Shown here: positions 44,645-52,468 of the stretch, piece by piece
Position numbering within the stretch: the first letter of the stretch is position 1
How the letters are laid out: each line of letters starts with the position of its first letter
Source: JAAYED01 sp040772225
Lineage (GTDB): Bacteria > Chloroflexota > Anaerolineae > UBA1429
NCBI GenBank assembly: GCA_040772225.1
Contig: JAXGYO010000003.1
Location: 310,001 to 374,000, forward strand
Length of the DNA stretch: 64,000 nt
Direction: 5' to 3'
Translations under genes and position numbers: made by a program
The notes under the pieces: model-generated
Told to the model about the DNA's origin: nothing
Database searches by the model: none
What the model saw: only the letters and a program-made list of their open reading frames with translations

Positions 44645-45178
44645 CGCATCCGGCCCGGAGGCCGGCGGCGCAGCGTCCTGGGCTTGCCGGCGGTTCGGAT
44701 GCCGACAGGAATGTCGGCGGTCCGGTGGTGCGCGTGCATCCGGCCCGGGTGCCGTCGGCGCAGCGTACTGGGCTTGCCGGCGGTTCGGATGCCGACAGGA
44801 ATGTCGGCGGTCCGGTGGTGCGCGTGCATCCGGCCCGGGCCGCGGCGCAGCGTACTGGGCTTGCCGGCGGTTCGGATGCCGACAGGAATGTCGGCGGTCC
44901 GGTGGTGCGCGTGCATCCGGCCCGGTGCCGTGGCGCAGCGTACTGCGCTTGCCGGCGGTTCGATGCCGACAGGAATGTCGGGGTCCGTGGTGCGCGTGCA
45001 TCCGGCCCGGAGGCCGTCGGCGCAGCGTACTGGGCTTGCCGGCGGTTCGGATGCCGACAGGAATGTCGGCGGTCCGGTGGTGCGCGTGCATCCGGCCCGG
45101 ATGCCGTCGGCGCAGCGTACTGGGCTTGCCGGCGGTTCGGATGCCGACAGGAATGTCGGCGGTCCGGTGGTGCATGGA
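44645..45178. repeat. Six-unit tandem array of about 88-bp family-A repeat units
   Basis: Units start at 44645, 44736, 44826, 44913, 44998 and 45088 (lengths 85-91). Each runs GCATCCGGCCCGG, GCGCAGCGTACTGGGCTTGC, CGGCGGTTCGGATGCC, then a family-A hairpin (starts 44701, 44791, 44878, 44965, 45053, 45143), then GGTCCGGTGGTGCGCGT. Units differ by small indels and substitutions, the fourth being the most degenerate. Being near-identical throughout, they have no unique spacers. Confidence 0.92.
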
Positions 45179-45198
45179 CCGCCGACATTCTTGTCGGC
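45143..45198. repeat. REPIN-like inverted pair at array end
   Basis: The last array hairpin (45143-45160) plus GGTCC faces GGACC plus an oppositely oriented hairpin (45181-45198), separated by 10 nt. The two 23-bp arms are complementary except in the loop, so the pair can fold as one long hairpin. Confidence 0.85.
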
Positions 45199-45346
45199 CC
45201 GTTCGGACCTCGAGGACTGACCTCCACGGGCATTGCCGCCCGCTACGAACTCCTGCCGCGCCCCAAAACCGCCCCCTGACATCCTGACCTTCGACCTTCG
45301 ACCTTGGACCTCTGACCTTCGACCTTTGGCCTTTTGACGTTCACCC
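45199..45346. repeat. Heptamer repeats at a gene 3' end
   Basis: Tandem GACCTTC/GACCTTG/GACCTCT words from about 45287 to 45335. They end 11 bp before the stop codon of the DnaC-like gene. No gene is seen. Confidence 0.7.
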
Positions 45347-46099
45347 TCACTCACGCCGCGGCGTCCGTTGCCGGTAGTCCCCCGCCGTCAGGAGTTGCAC
45401 CTGCGAGAACCCGCCGGGCACGTGGGCGCCGTCCATCAGGCGCGAGTGGATGCGCGGATCGATGTGGTCCCCGGGGGCAAAGGGATTGACATTGGTGGTG
45501 ACCATCAGCGGCAGGCGCCGCCGGTAGCGAAAGTCGACGATCTGGTACAGCTTTTCGGTCGCCCAGCTGGTATCGCTCTGCGCGCCCAGGTCATCCAGCA
45601 CGAGCAACTCGGCGCGGCTGATCGCGTCATACCGTCGCTCGAACGAGTCGTTGTCCTGCCGGCCATAGCCGCGGCGCAGCGCCTCCAGCAGATCGGGCAC
45701 CGTAGAGATGTACACGGCGTGGCCGGCGCGCAGGCAGGCGGAGGCCACCGCATAGGCGAGATGCGACTTGCCCGAGCCGTAAGGCCCGCTCAGCACCAGC
45801 CAGCCCTTTGGCTCCCGGGCATACGCCTCGCAGCGCCCGGCCACCTCCGCCAGGTGCCGCTGTCCCGCCCCGTCGGCCCGGGCGAGCTCTGGGTGAAAAG
45901 TCTTGAACGACCATTCCGCGACAACCTGTGCCGTCAGCCCGCTGATCTTCATCAGCTCTGCCAGGCGCTGGCGCTGCTGGGCGCGCCGGACGCATTGGCA
46001 GATCCGAACCGATCCTGTGGGGTATTCGTCGCTGGGCGGCTGCGGGATGAACCCCTTGCCGCCGCATAGCTTACAGGTCGAGACGTCTTCTGGCTTCAT
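45347..46099 (-). CDS. DnaC/IstB-like helicase-loader ATPase
   Basis: 250 aa from the ATG at 46099 (GGAGAGAG upstream). Residues 9-36 carry a Cys4 motif (CKLCGGKGF, ICQC). The AAA+ core has Walker A SGPYGSGKSHLAY at about 104-116, Walker B AELLVLDDLGA, sensor VTTNVNPF and an arginine-finger-like RIHSRLMDG. It would load the replicative helicase in primosome assembly. Its start lies inside the end of the upstream DnaD-like gene (29-bp overlap), so the two are translationally coupled. No transposase is nearby, which argues against an IstB role. Confidence 0.85.
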   Translation of the reverse strand: MKPEDVSTCKLCGGKGFIPQPPSDEYPTGSVRICQCVRRAQQRQRLAELMKISGLTAQVVAEWSFKTFHPELARADGAGQRHLAEVAGRCEAYAREPKGWLVLSGPYGSGKSHLAYAVASACLRAGHAVYISTVPDLLEALRRGYGRQDNDSFERRYDAISRAELLVLDDLGAQSDTSWATEKLYQIVDFRYRRRLPLMVTTNVNPFAPGDHIDPRIHSRLMDGAHVPGGFSQVQLLTAGDYRQRTPRRE

Positions 46100-47012
46100 C
46101 GGGACTCTCTCCTTCCTGGATGGCCTGCTGGTAGGCGTGCCAGCGGGCAAAGGATTCGGGACTCGCTTCCAGTGCGGGCGGCCTCCTTTCCGAGGCAGCG
46201 GAGGGCGGGATACTCCGGCGGGCGTACCAGTCGAACAGCCAGGCATAGTTCATCGGGTTGTAGCCGCGGGCGCACCAGGCACGGTAGCAGTCCCCCAGCC
46301 GGACCGTCTCTGGCTCAGCACCCAGTGCCGAAAGGATCTGGCTCTCCAGTACGGCCGGCGGCCATCGTCCCGTCAGCTTTCGCAAGAGCAGTAACCGGGG
46401 ATCACGGCGCGCCGCCGTGCCATGCTGTCTTGATGGTTTATTGGTGGTATTCCTTGTGTCAACAGTTGTGACAGGTCCCTGTTGCACTTTGTGACAGGGG
46501 GTGTCACGCGATGCGACAGGTCGCTCGTTATCTTGGCCGGAGATGCCCGCTGGAGCGGCAGGCTCATTGGCCTGCGCCATCGCGGGCGCCTCCACACGGG
46601 TCGTCGCGATGCGGCGGCTTTGCTCCGCGTGCACCGGGTCGGGCTCGGGCTGCTCTGTGATCCGGACGGGCGCGGTTGCGCGGGCATCAGGCTGCGCATC
46701 AGATGTCCCGCGGGCGGCCAGCCACGCCTCGCGGCTGACCGGCACATACTGCCGCGTGACGCCTGGCGCCTCCGGATTGGGGCAGCGGATCAGCCCCCTG
46801 GCCAGCAGGCGCTGTAGATGGCGCATCACGCTCTGGCGCGACCACGCGAGATGCGCGGCGAGGCGGCTGCAACTGGCATAACAGCGGGCGTTGGCCATCT
46901 GGGCATAGCGCCAGACCACGCCGTAGGTGAGCGCCGTGGCCTGGCAGCCGGTGGCCTCGATCACCCAGTCAAAGCAGGGGGTATAGGTTTCACAGGTGTT
47001 GGATCGGGGCAT
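46071..47012 (-). CDS. DnaD-like winged-helix replication protein
   Basis: 313 aa, AGGAGG before the ATG. Residues 15-105 form a winged helix (ATALTYGVVWRYAQMANARC, SRLAAHLAWSRQSVMRHLQRLLARGLI). A long Pro/Ala/Gln-rich linker follows (about 110-205). A C-terminal helical domain (LLLLRKLTGRWPPAVLESQILSALG...YNPMNYAWLFDWYARRSIPP) completes the layout of replication-initiation adaptors such as DnaD or plasmid/phage initiators. Coupled to the DnaC-like loader. Whether this pair serves the chromosome or an integrated element cannot be told; no integrase is seen. Confidence 0.65.
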   Translation of the reverse strand: MPRSNTCETYTPCFDWVIEATGCQATALTYGVVWRYAQMANARCYASCSRLAAHLAWSRQSVMRHLQRLLARGLIRCPNPEAPGVTRQYVPVSREAWLAARGTSDAQPDARATAPVRITEQPEPDPVHAEQSRRIATTRVEAPAMAQANEPAAPAGISGQDNERPVASRDTPCHKVQQGPVTTVDTRNTTNKPSRQHGTAARRDPRLLLLRKLTGRWPPAVLESQILSALGAEPETVRLGDCYRAWCARGYNPMNYAWLFDWYARRSIPPSAASERRPPALEASPESFARWHAYQQAIQEGESPDEARRRLDL

Positions 47013-47124
47013 GGCGTACCTCCTGGATGTAGCAGGGGCTGCTCTTCGCTCTTGCGGATCGAGGGATCACCGCAGTACAGAGAACAGAATAGCCGAAAAG
47101 GCAAGCGAAAAGGGCGTTTCGCGG

Positions 47125-47154
47125 GCGAGTATTTCACTGCAGTGAAATACTCGC
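47125..47154. promoter_or_regulatory. 30-bp perfect palindrome, probable operator
   Basis: Arms GCGAGTATTTCACTG and CAGTGAAATACTCGC meet without a spacer, giving 15-bp perfectly matched half-sites. It lies in the divergent gap between the replication pair (minus) and the YfhO-flippase gene (plus), 24 bp upstream of that gene's -35 box. A dimeric repressor/activator site is the simplest reading. Confidence 0.75.
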
Positions 47155-47177
47155 GATACAGGTCGGGGGCTGAGTCT

Positions 47178-47205
47178 TTGACCGCGACAGCGCCGCACCT
47201 ATAAT
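47178..47205 (+). promoter_or_regulatory. Promoter of the YfhO-flippase gene
   Basis: TTGACC at 47178-47183, a 16-bp spacer and TATAAT at 47200-47205. The -10 box overlaps an in-frame ATG at 47204, so that ATG cannot be the start; the GTG at 47237 is used instead. Confidence 0.75.
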
Positions 47206-47236
47206 GGCCACACGGGTTTACCGGCAGGGAGGATGT

Positions 47237-50200
47237 GTGCGCAAGCGTTTGAGCACCGATGTCGCGATCGCGCTGGGGTTTCTGGCCCTGGCGATTCTCT
47301 TTTACCTGCCGGTGACGCTGGGCGGGCGCACGCTGCTGCCCGCCGACATTGTGCTCCATTGGGAGCCCTGGGCCACGGCGCTGCAGCGGTCCAGCGAGGT
47401 GCCCGGCAACAGCCTGCTGGGGGATCTCTACGTCCAGAACCTGCCCTGGAAGACGCTGATCGTCGAGTCGCTCCGCGCGCGCGAGATCCCGCTCTGGAAC
47501 CCGTACATCCTCTCGGGGGTGCCTTTCCTGGCGGCCGGGCAGCACTCGGCGCTGTATCCCCTCAGCCTGATCTACTATCTGCTGCCCCTGCCGTTGGCCT
47601 ATGGCTGGTTCGCGGCGCTGCACCTCTGGCTGGCGGGGCTCTTTACCTACCTGTTCGTGCGGACGCTGCGGGGGCAGGACGGGGAACCCCTGTCGCGATT
47701 CGCCGGGGTCGTCGCTGGCGTGGCGTTCATGCTGGGCGGGTTCATCACCAGCCATGTGGTATTCCCCATGATGGTGGGCGCGGCGGTGTGGTTGCCCCTG
47801 CTGCTGCTGACCATCGAGCGGCTGGCGCAGCGCTTTTTACGGGCGCGCGAGTCGGGGGCCACGCACGGCATCCTGCTGGCCTCCATCCCGGACATGGCGG
47901 TGGGCACGCTGGCGGTGGGCATGGCCTTCCTGGCGGGCCACCCGGAGATGTACTATTACGTTGGGCTGACCGCGGCGGCCTATTCGGTGTGGCGACTGGC
48001 CGCGGTGGTGCGCGCTCGGGGACCCGAGTCGAACGGGTGGCGTTCTGGGCTGGCCCTGGGGGCCATGCTGGTGGCCATGGCGCTGCTGGGGATCGGGCTG
48101 GGGGCGGCGCAGTGGATCCCGCTGCTGGAGCTGGTGCAGGTCAACTGGCGGCAGGGGGGCGCGACCTTCCAGGAGGTGCAGGGCTGGGCCTGGCCGTTCC
48201 GCCGCGCGCTGGCGCTCATTATCCCCGATCTCTACGGCAACCCCGCGCACCACACCTGGTTCAACCTGTTCAGCGGCAAAGTCGAGCCGGTGACGGTCAA
48301 CGCATTGGGGAATGCCATCACCACCACCGAGTGGGGCATCAAGAACTATGTCGAGGGCAGCGGCTACCTGGGGACCTTGCCCCTGCTGCTGGCGGCCATC
48401 GCCGTGCTCCGCCGCCAAAAGGGCGCCGGCTTTTTCGCCTTTTGGGCGGTGCTCTCGCTGCTCTTTGTCTTTGGAACGCCGCTCTACTACCTCGTCTACC
48501 GCCTGCCCGGCTTTTCGCAGGTGCACACCCCGTTCCGCTGGATCTATCCCTGGTCGCTGTGCACGGCTGTGCTGGCGGGGATGGGGGCGGAGGCGTTACG
48601 GGTTGCAGGTTACAGGTTGCACGTTACCGATCGCAGATTGCAGATTGGCAACGCGAGCGATTGCAGAGGGCAGATTGGCAGATTGCAGAACGGAAAGCCC
48701 GGCGAGCAGGTATTTCCTCGAGACGAACGGGCGCCGGACGGAGCGCCGGCTTTAGCCGGTGACCCCATCGGATCGGAGGCGTATGGAGCGCGGGCGACCC
48801 TTGCCAGGCAAGGGCTAGCCCGCAAGGGAAGCAGGGGCGCTGAGCAAGAGGCGGCGCCTGATGGAGCGGGTGACGGAGCGGGTGACGGAGCGCCGGCTTT
48901 AGCCGGTAGGCTAGCCCGCATCCTGGATTGGCTCGCCTCGGCCGTCCCCTGGGCCGCGCTGCTCAGTGGTGTTGGCATCCTCGGCGCGCTGGGGCTGAGT
49001 TTGGCGTTCAAGGAGCGCGCCGCGGCGCTGGCGGGCGCGGTCATGCAGCGGCTGGCCCGCGCGCCCGAGGCATTCGCCGACGGGCGGATGTTCTACGCCT
49101 ACCAGGCGCGCAACCTGCTCATCCTGGGGTTGGCGCTGGCGGCCTCGGGGCTGCTGCTGATCCTGCTGCGCCGTGCTACGGAGCGGCGGCGCCTGGCGCA
49201 GGCCGGGCTGGTGGCCGTGCTGGCGGCGGAGCTGTTCGTCATCGGTTTCGGTTTCTACCCGCGAGCCGATGCCTCGCTGGTGGCCGCGCCCGTCCCCGCG
49301 CTCGAGTGGTTGTCGCAGCAGGCGGGGCCCTTCCGCATCGCCGCCTATGGCGACGATAGCCTCCTGCCGCCCAACACGGCGATGCTCTACGGCCTGGAGG
49401 ACATCCGCGGGTACGACTCGATCATCCCGCGGCAGTATGTCCAGTTCATGGAGCGGGCCTACCCGCAATGGGGGCTGGCCTATAACCGGATCAACGCGAT
49501 CCCGGCCCAGACCCCCGACGCCCTGGACTCGCCCCTGCTGGACATGCTCAACGTGCGCTATGTGCTGAGCAAGGTGCCGATAGAGCGGCCGGGGTACGCA
49601 CTTGTGTACGACGGCGAGATACTGATCTATGAGAACCTGGATGCTCTGCCCCGAGCCTACACGGTGCCCCATGCGCGGGTGATCGCGGACGAGGGCGAGC
49701 GCCTGGCCGCGCTGGCGACGCTGGATCCCCGCCGAGAGGTGATCATCGAACAGCCGCTGGATGACCCCCTGCCGGAGGAGGCACCCGCGGACTATCCGCT
49801 GGCGGCCGAGTCGATCGTCCACGGCGCCAACGAGGTGTTCATCACCGTGGACCTGCCCGCGCCGGGGGTGCTGATCCTGGCCGACAGCTATTTCGACGGC
49901 TGGGTGGCGTTCATCCGTCCGGCGGCACTCGCGGAGGGTCGGTCTCTGACTCATCCGGAATCGGAGGGTCAGTCTCCGACTGACCCAGGTCGGTCAGAGA
50001 CCGACCTCCCGGCGGACGGGGATCCCGAAACCGAGGAGCAGGCCCTGACCCTCTACCGCGCCAACGGTAACTTTCGTGCGGTGCAGGTGCCCGCGGGCCG
50101 TCACGTGGTGCGCATGAAATACTCGCCCGACGCGGTCAAGTTCGGGCTGTATCTCTCGTTCATGTCGGCGGTGGTGGTCGCCCTGGCGCTGGGCTACCGC

Positions 50201-51682
50201 TGGTGGGCGCGTCGCGCGCACATCGGGGAGGCCCAGTCGACGGCCCAGCGGGTGACCAAGAACACCGTGGCGCCCATCGCGCTCAACCTGATCAACAAGG
50301 TCATCGACATGGTGTTCGCCATGTTGATGCTGCGCATCCTGGGGCCGGTCCAATCGGGGCAGTATTACCTGGCCATTGTCATCATCGGCTGGTTCGATAT
50401 CTGGATCAACTTTGGGCTGAACACCCTGGCCACCCGCGAGGTGGCGCGCGACCGCGACCAGGCCAACCGCTACCTGAGCAACACGGTCATCCTGCGCAGC
50501 GCGCTCTGGCTGGGGTCCTTCCCGCTGCTGGCGCTGTTCTTTGCCTTCCGTCAGGGCACCCAGCCCCTGGACGGCGCCACCATGCTGGCCATCGGGCTCT
50601 TTCTGGCGGGCCTGCTGCCCAGCAACCTCTCGGCCAGTTTGACGGCCAACTTTAACGCCTGGGAGCGCATGGAGGTGCCCGCCTCGGTCACCACCATCAC
50701 CACGCTGCTCAAGGTGTTCCTGGGGACCGTGGCGCTGCTGGCGAATACGGGTTTTGTGGGGCTGGCGGCGGTCTCGATCCTGGTGAACCTGATCACCCTG
50801 GCGGTGCTGTATGCCCTGCACCGGCGCCAGCTTTTTGCACCCCGGTTCGAATGCGACTGGCGCTTTCAGCGCGAGATGCTGGGGGTCTCCTGGCCGCTGA
50901 TGGTCAACCTGCTGCTGGCGACGCTGTTCTTCAAAGTGGCCGTGATCCTGCTCGAGTGGCTGCTGCCCGACCCGCGGGTGCTGGGCTGGTACTCGACCGC
51001 CTACAAGTACATCGACGCCGTGGGCGTGGTGCCAGCCTTTTTCACCATGGCAATCTTTCCGCTCATGTCGCGCTATGCCGCCACGGCCAAAGGCCAGTTG
51101 CTCAAGGCGTACGAACTGGCCATCAAGCTGCTGGTGATGTTCGCCATCCCCATGGGGGTGCTGATCTCGGCGCTCTCGACGGAGCTGGTGGCGCTGCTGG
51201 GCGGCTCGCAATACCTGCCGCAGGCGGCGGATATCCTGCGGGTGATGATCTGGTACATGCCGTTCGGGTTCATCAACTCGGTCACCCAGTACGTGCTGAT
51301 CGCCCTGGGCCAGCAACGCTACCTGACGCGCGCGTTCGCCATCGGGCTGGCCTTTAACGTGATCGCCAACGTGGTGCTGATCACCCGGGTGGGGTTCATG
51401 GCTTCGGCCTGGGTGGCGATTTTCTCCGAGCTGGCGCTGCTGATCCCCTTTTACGTCGGCGTACGCCGTAACCTGGCGCCCATCCCCTGGGTGCGGCTGC
51501 TCTGGCGGCCCGCCGCCAGCGCGCTGCCGATGATCCTGATGTTCTGGCTGCTGCCCGGGCGCTGGAGCCTGCTGGCGATCCCCCTGGGCGGCGCGCTGTA
51601 CCTGGCGCTGCTCTATGCCCTCGGCGCGCTGAACGCTGAGGAACGCGCGATCGCAAGGCGGGCGCTGCCGATCAAGAGGTAG
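47237..51682 (+). CDS. YfhO-like membrane protein fused to a Wzx/MATE-type flippase
   Basis: 1481 aa from the GTG at 47237 (AGGGAGG upstream). Residues 1-980 resemble YfhO/DUF6044-type GT-C-like membrane proteins: LPADIVLHWEPWATALQ, multiple helices, and a soluble part ending YRANGNFRAVQVPAGRHVVRMKYSPDAVKFGLYLS. From about 1005 a polysaccharide flippase begins (NTVAPIALNLINKVIDMVFAMLMLRILGP, LATREVARDRDQANRYLSNT) with about 12 helices. YfhO proteins add sugars to lipoteichoic acid or related glycans, and flippases move lipid-linked glycans, so one chain may couple modification and export. Two in-frame, low-complexity insertions of repeat DNA sit at residues 455-560 and 899-935. Confidence 0.85.
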   Translation: MRKRLSTDVAIALGFLALAILFYLPVTLGGRTLLPADIVLHWEPWATALQRSSEVPGNSLLGDLYVQNLPWKTLIVESLRAREIPLWNPYILSGVPFLAAGQHSALYPLSLIYYLLPLPLAYGWFAALHLWLAGLFTYLFVRTLRGQDGEPLSRFAGVVAGVAFMLGGFITSHVVFPMMVGAAVWLPLLLLTIERLAQRFLRARESGATHGILLASIPDMAVGTLAVGMAFLAGHPEMYYYVGLTAAAYSVWRLAAVVRARGPESNGWRSGLALGAMLVAMALLGIGLGAAQWIPLLELVQVNWRQGGATFQEVQGWAWPFRRALALIIPDLYGNPAHHTWFNLFSGKVEPVTVNALGNAITTTEWGIKNYVEGSGYLGTLPLLLAAIAVLRRQKGAGFFAFWAVLSLLFVFGTPLYYLVYRLPGFSQVHTPFRWIYPWSLCTAVLAGMGAEALRVAGYRLHVTDRRLQIGNASDCRGQIGRLQNGKPGEQVFPRDERAPDGAPALAGDPIGSEAYGARATLARQGLARKGSRGAEQEAAPDGAGDGAGDGAPALAGRLARILDWLASAVPWAALLSGVGILGALGLSLAFKERAAALAGAVMQRLARAPEAFADGRMFYAYQARNLLILGLALAASGLLLILLRRATERRRLAQAGLVAVLAAELFVIGFGFYPRADASLVAAPVPALEWLSQQAGPFRIAAYGDDSLLPPNTAMLYGLEDIRGYDSIIPRQYVQFMERAYPQWGLAYNRINAIPAQTPDALDSPLLDMLNVRYVLSKVPIERPGYALVYDGEILIYENLDALPRAYTVPHARVIADEGERLAALATLDPRREVIIEQPLDDPLPEEAPADYPLAAESIVHGANEVFITVDLPAPGVLILADSYFDGWVAFIRPAALAEGRSLTHPESEGQSPTDPGRSETDLPADGDPETEEQALTLYRANGNFRAVQVPAGRHVVRMKYSPDAVKFGLYLSFMSAVVVALALGYRWWARRAHIGEAQSTAQRVTKNTVAPIALNLINKVIDMVFAMLMLRILGPVQSGQYYLAIVIIGWFDIWINFGLNTLATREVARDRDQANRYLSNTVILRSALWLGSFPLLALFFAFRQGTQPLDGATMLAIGLFLAGLLPSNLSASLTANFNAWERMEVPASVTTITTLLKVFLGTVALLANTGFVGLAAVSILVNLITLAVLYALHRRQLFAPRFECDWRFQREMLGVSWPLMVNLLLATLFFKVAVILLEWLLPDPRVLGWYSTAYKYIDAVGVVPAFFTMAIFPLMSRYAATAKGQLLKAYELAIKLLVMFAIPMGVLISALSTELVALLGGSQYLPQAADILRVMIWYMPFGFINSVTQYVLIALGQQRYLTRAFAIGLAFNVIANVVLITRVGFMASAWVAIFSELALLIPFYVGVRRNLAPIPWVRLLWRPAASALPMILMFWLLPGRWSLLAIPLGGALYLALLYALGALNAEERAIARRALPIKR
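48600..48915. repeat. In-frame composite repeat insertion in the flippase fusion gene
   Basis: Begins with GGTTGCAGGTTACAGGTTGC words, then CAGATTGCAGATTGG words like those at 16750-16917. Two copies of GGAGCGCCGGCTTTAGCCGG follow (about 48739 and 48885), each a CCGGCT-TT-AGCCGG hairpin, with short GGGTGACGGAGC duplications. Length is a multiple of three, so the frame is kept. Translates to a hydrophilic Arg/Gly/Ala-rich loop between membrane helices. Confidence 0.8.
49937..50006. repeat. Three in-frame hairpins in the flippase fusion gene
   Basis: GGTCAGTCTCCGACTGACC (49967-49985) and GGTCGGTCAGAGACCGACC (49988-50006) are 8-bp-stem hairpins that differ by a compensated base pair. A third, imperfect copy begins at 49937 (GGTCGGTCTCTGAC). 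They fall in the loop just before the conserved YRANGNFRAV strand of the YfhO-like domain. Confidence 0.85.
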
Positions 51683-51779
51683 CGCGTTTCGCGTTAGCGC
51701 GTTGGCCCCCACCCGGCGGGGATCAACACGGAGCCCTGCCCCCACATGGGACGCCATCCAGGGGCCAGGGGCTGGAACG

Positions 51780-52463
51780 TTAGCCGGCGTGCCCCTCGAG
51801 CTGCGGGTCGTCGCTGATCCAGGCGTCGAAATCGGGGATGTCGCGGTCTAGCAGCAGGCGGCACAGCAGCACGCGCCAGCGAGGCCCGCGGTCCGCCATC
51901 TCCTTGTGGCTGCCCTCCAGGCGCTTGAGCACCGTGAGCAGCACAATGCCCCAGCAGCAGAGGATGACGGCGCGGGGCTGGTTGAGGAACCGCGCCAGTA
52001 AGGGCAGCGTGACGATGCCCAGCAGCCCAACCGCGGCCGCCTGCCGGGGCACGAGCCGACCGGCCGCCAGATGCCCCAGCAACCAGGGCACGCCCGCGGG
52101 AAAGAGGTTCAGCAGGGTGCCCAGGGCGGCGCTCACGCCGCGGCCACCCCTAAAGTTCAGGTAGAGCGACCAGTTGTGCCCGGCCATGGCCGCCAATCCC
52201 GTGAGCACGCAGATCTCCAGGCTCTGCCCCGCCTGGCGCGCCAGCCACACGGGCACGGCCGCCTTGAGCACGTCCACCAGACCCACCAGCACCAGGCCCC
52301 AGACGCCATAGTAGTTATAGACGTTGGAGGCGCTGAGCTTGCCGCTGCCCTTGCGCCGGAGATCCATGGCGTCTCGGCGCCTCCCTAACCAGTAGGAGAA
52401 GGAGATCGACCCGCACAGGTAGCCCAGCCACACAAAGAGTGCGGAGATCACCGAGTCAGACAT
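51780..52463 (-). CDS. plsY: Glycerol-3-phosphate acyltransferase PlsY-like
   Basis: 227 aa, five or more membrane helices. PlsY motifs are visible: CGSISFSYWLGRRRD (N-terminal), GSGKLSASNVY near 39-49 (family GSGNxGATN, modified), and GHNWSLYLNFRGGRGV at 95-110 (family GHxFPxFLxFxGGKGV). PlsY transfers acyl from acyl phosphate to glycerol 3-phosphate, the first step of phospholipid synthesis. The motif changes (K for N, N for F-P) suggest a divergent paralogue, perhaps not the housekeeping enzyme. Follows degV by 5 bp. Confidence 0.8.
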   Translation of the reverse strand: MSDSVISALFVWLGYLCGSISFSYWLGRRRDAMDLRRKGSGKLSASNVYNYYGVWGLVLVGLVDVLKAAVPVWLARQAGQSLEICVLTGLAAMAGHNWSLYLNFRGGRGVSAALGTLLNLFPAGVPWLLGHLAAGRLVPRQAAAVGLLGIVTLPLLARFLNQPRAVILCCWGIVLLTVLKRLEGSHKEMADRGPRWRVLLCRLLLDRDIPDFDAWISDDPQLEGHAG

Positions 52464-52468
52464 CAGGT

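Noticed and set aside
44645..45178. CRISPR-like periodic repeats
   Set aside because: The whole 85-91-bp unit is repeated, with no unique spacers, and no cas genes are present.
44639..45279. Long frames translating to repetitive Arg/Cys/Ser-rich peptides
   Set aside because: All frames of the tandem hairpin array are open because of its composition, and unit lengths are not multiples of three. No start signals.
45347..46099. IstB transposition helper
   Set aside because: No istA-like transposase or terminal inverted repeats nearby. It is coupled to a DnaD-like gene and has an N-terminal Cys motif like DnaC-type loaders.
47125..47154. parS-type centromere site
   Set aside because: The sequence does not match the TGTTNCACGTGAAACA consensus, and no parA/parB genes are in the window.
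50840..50860. tRNA T-loop-like GGTTCGAATG
   Set aside because: It lies within the flippase reading frame and no cloverleaf can be drawn around it. No other tRNA candidate was found.
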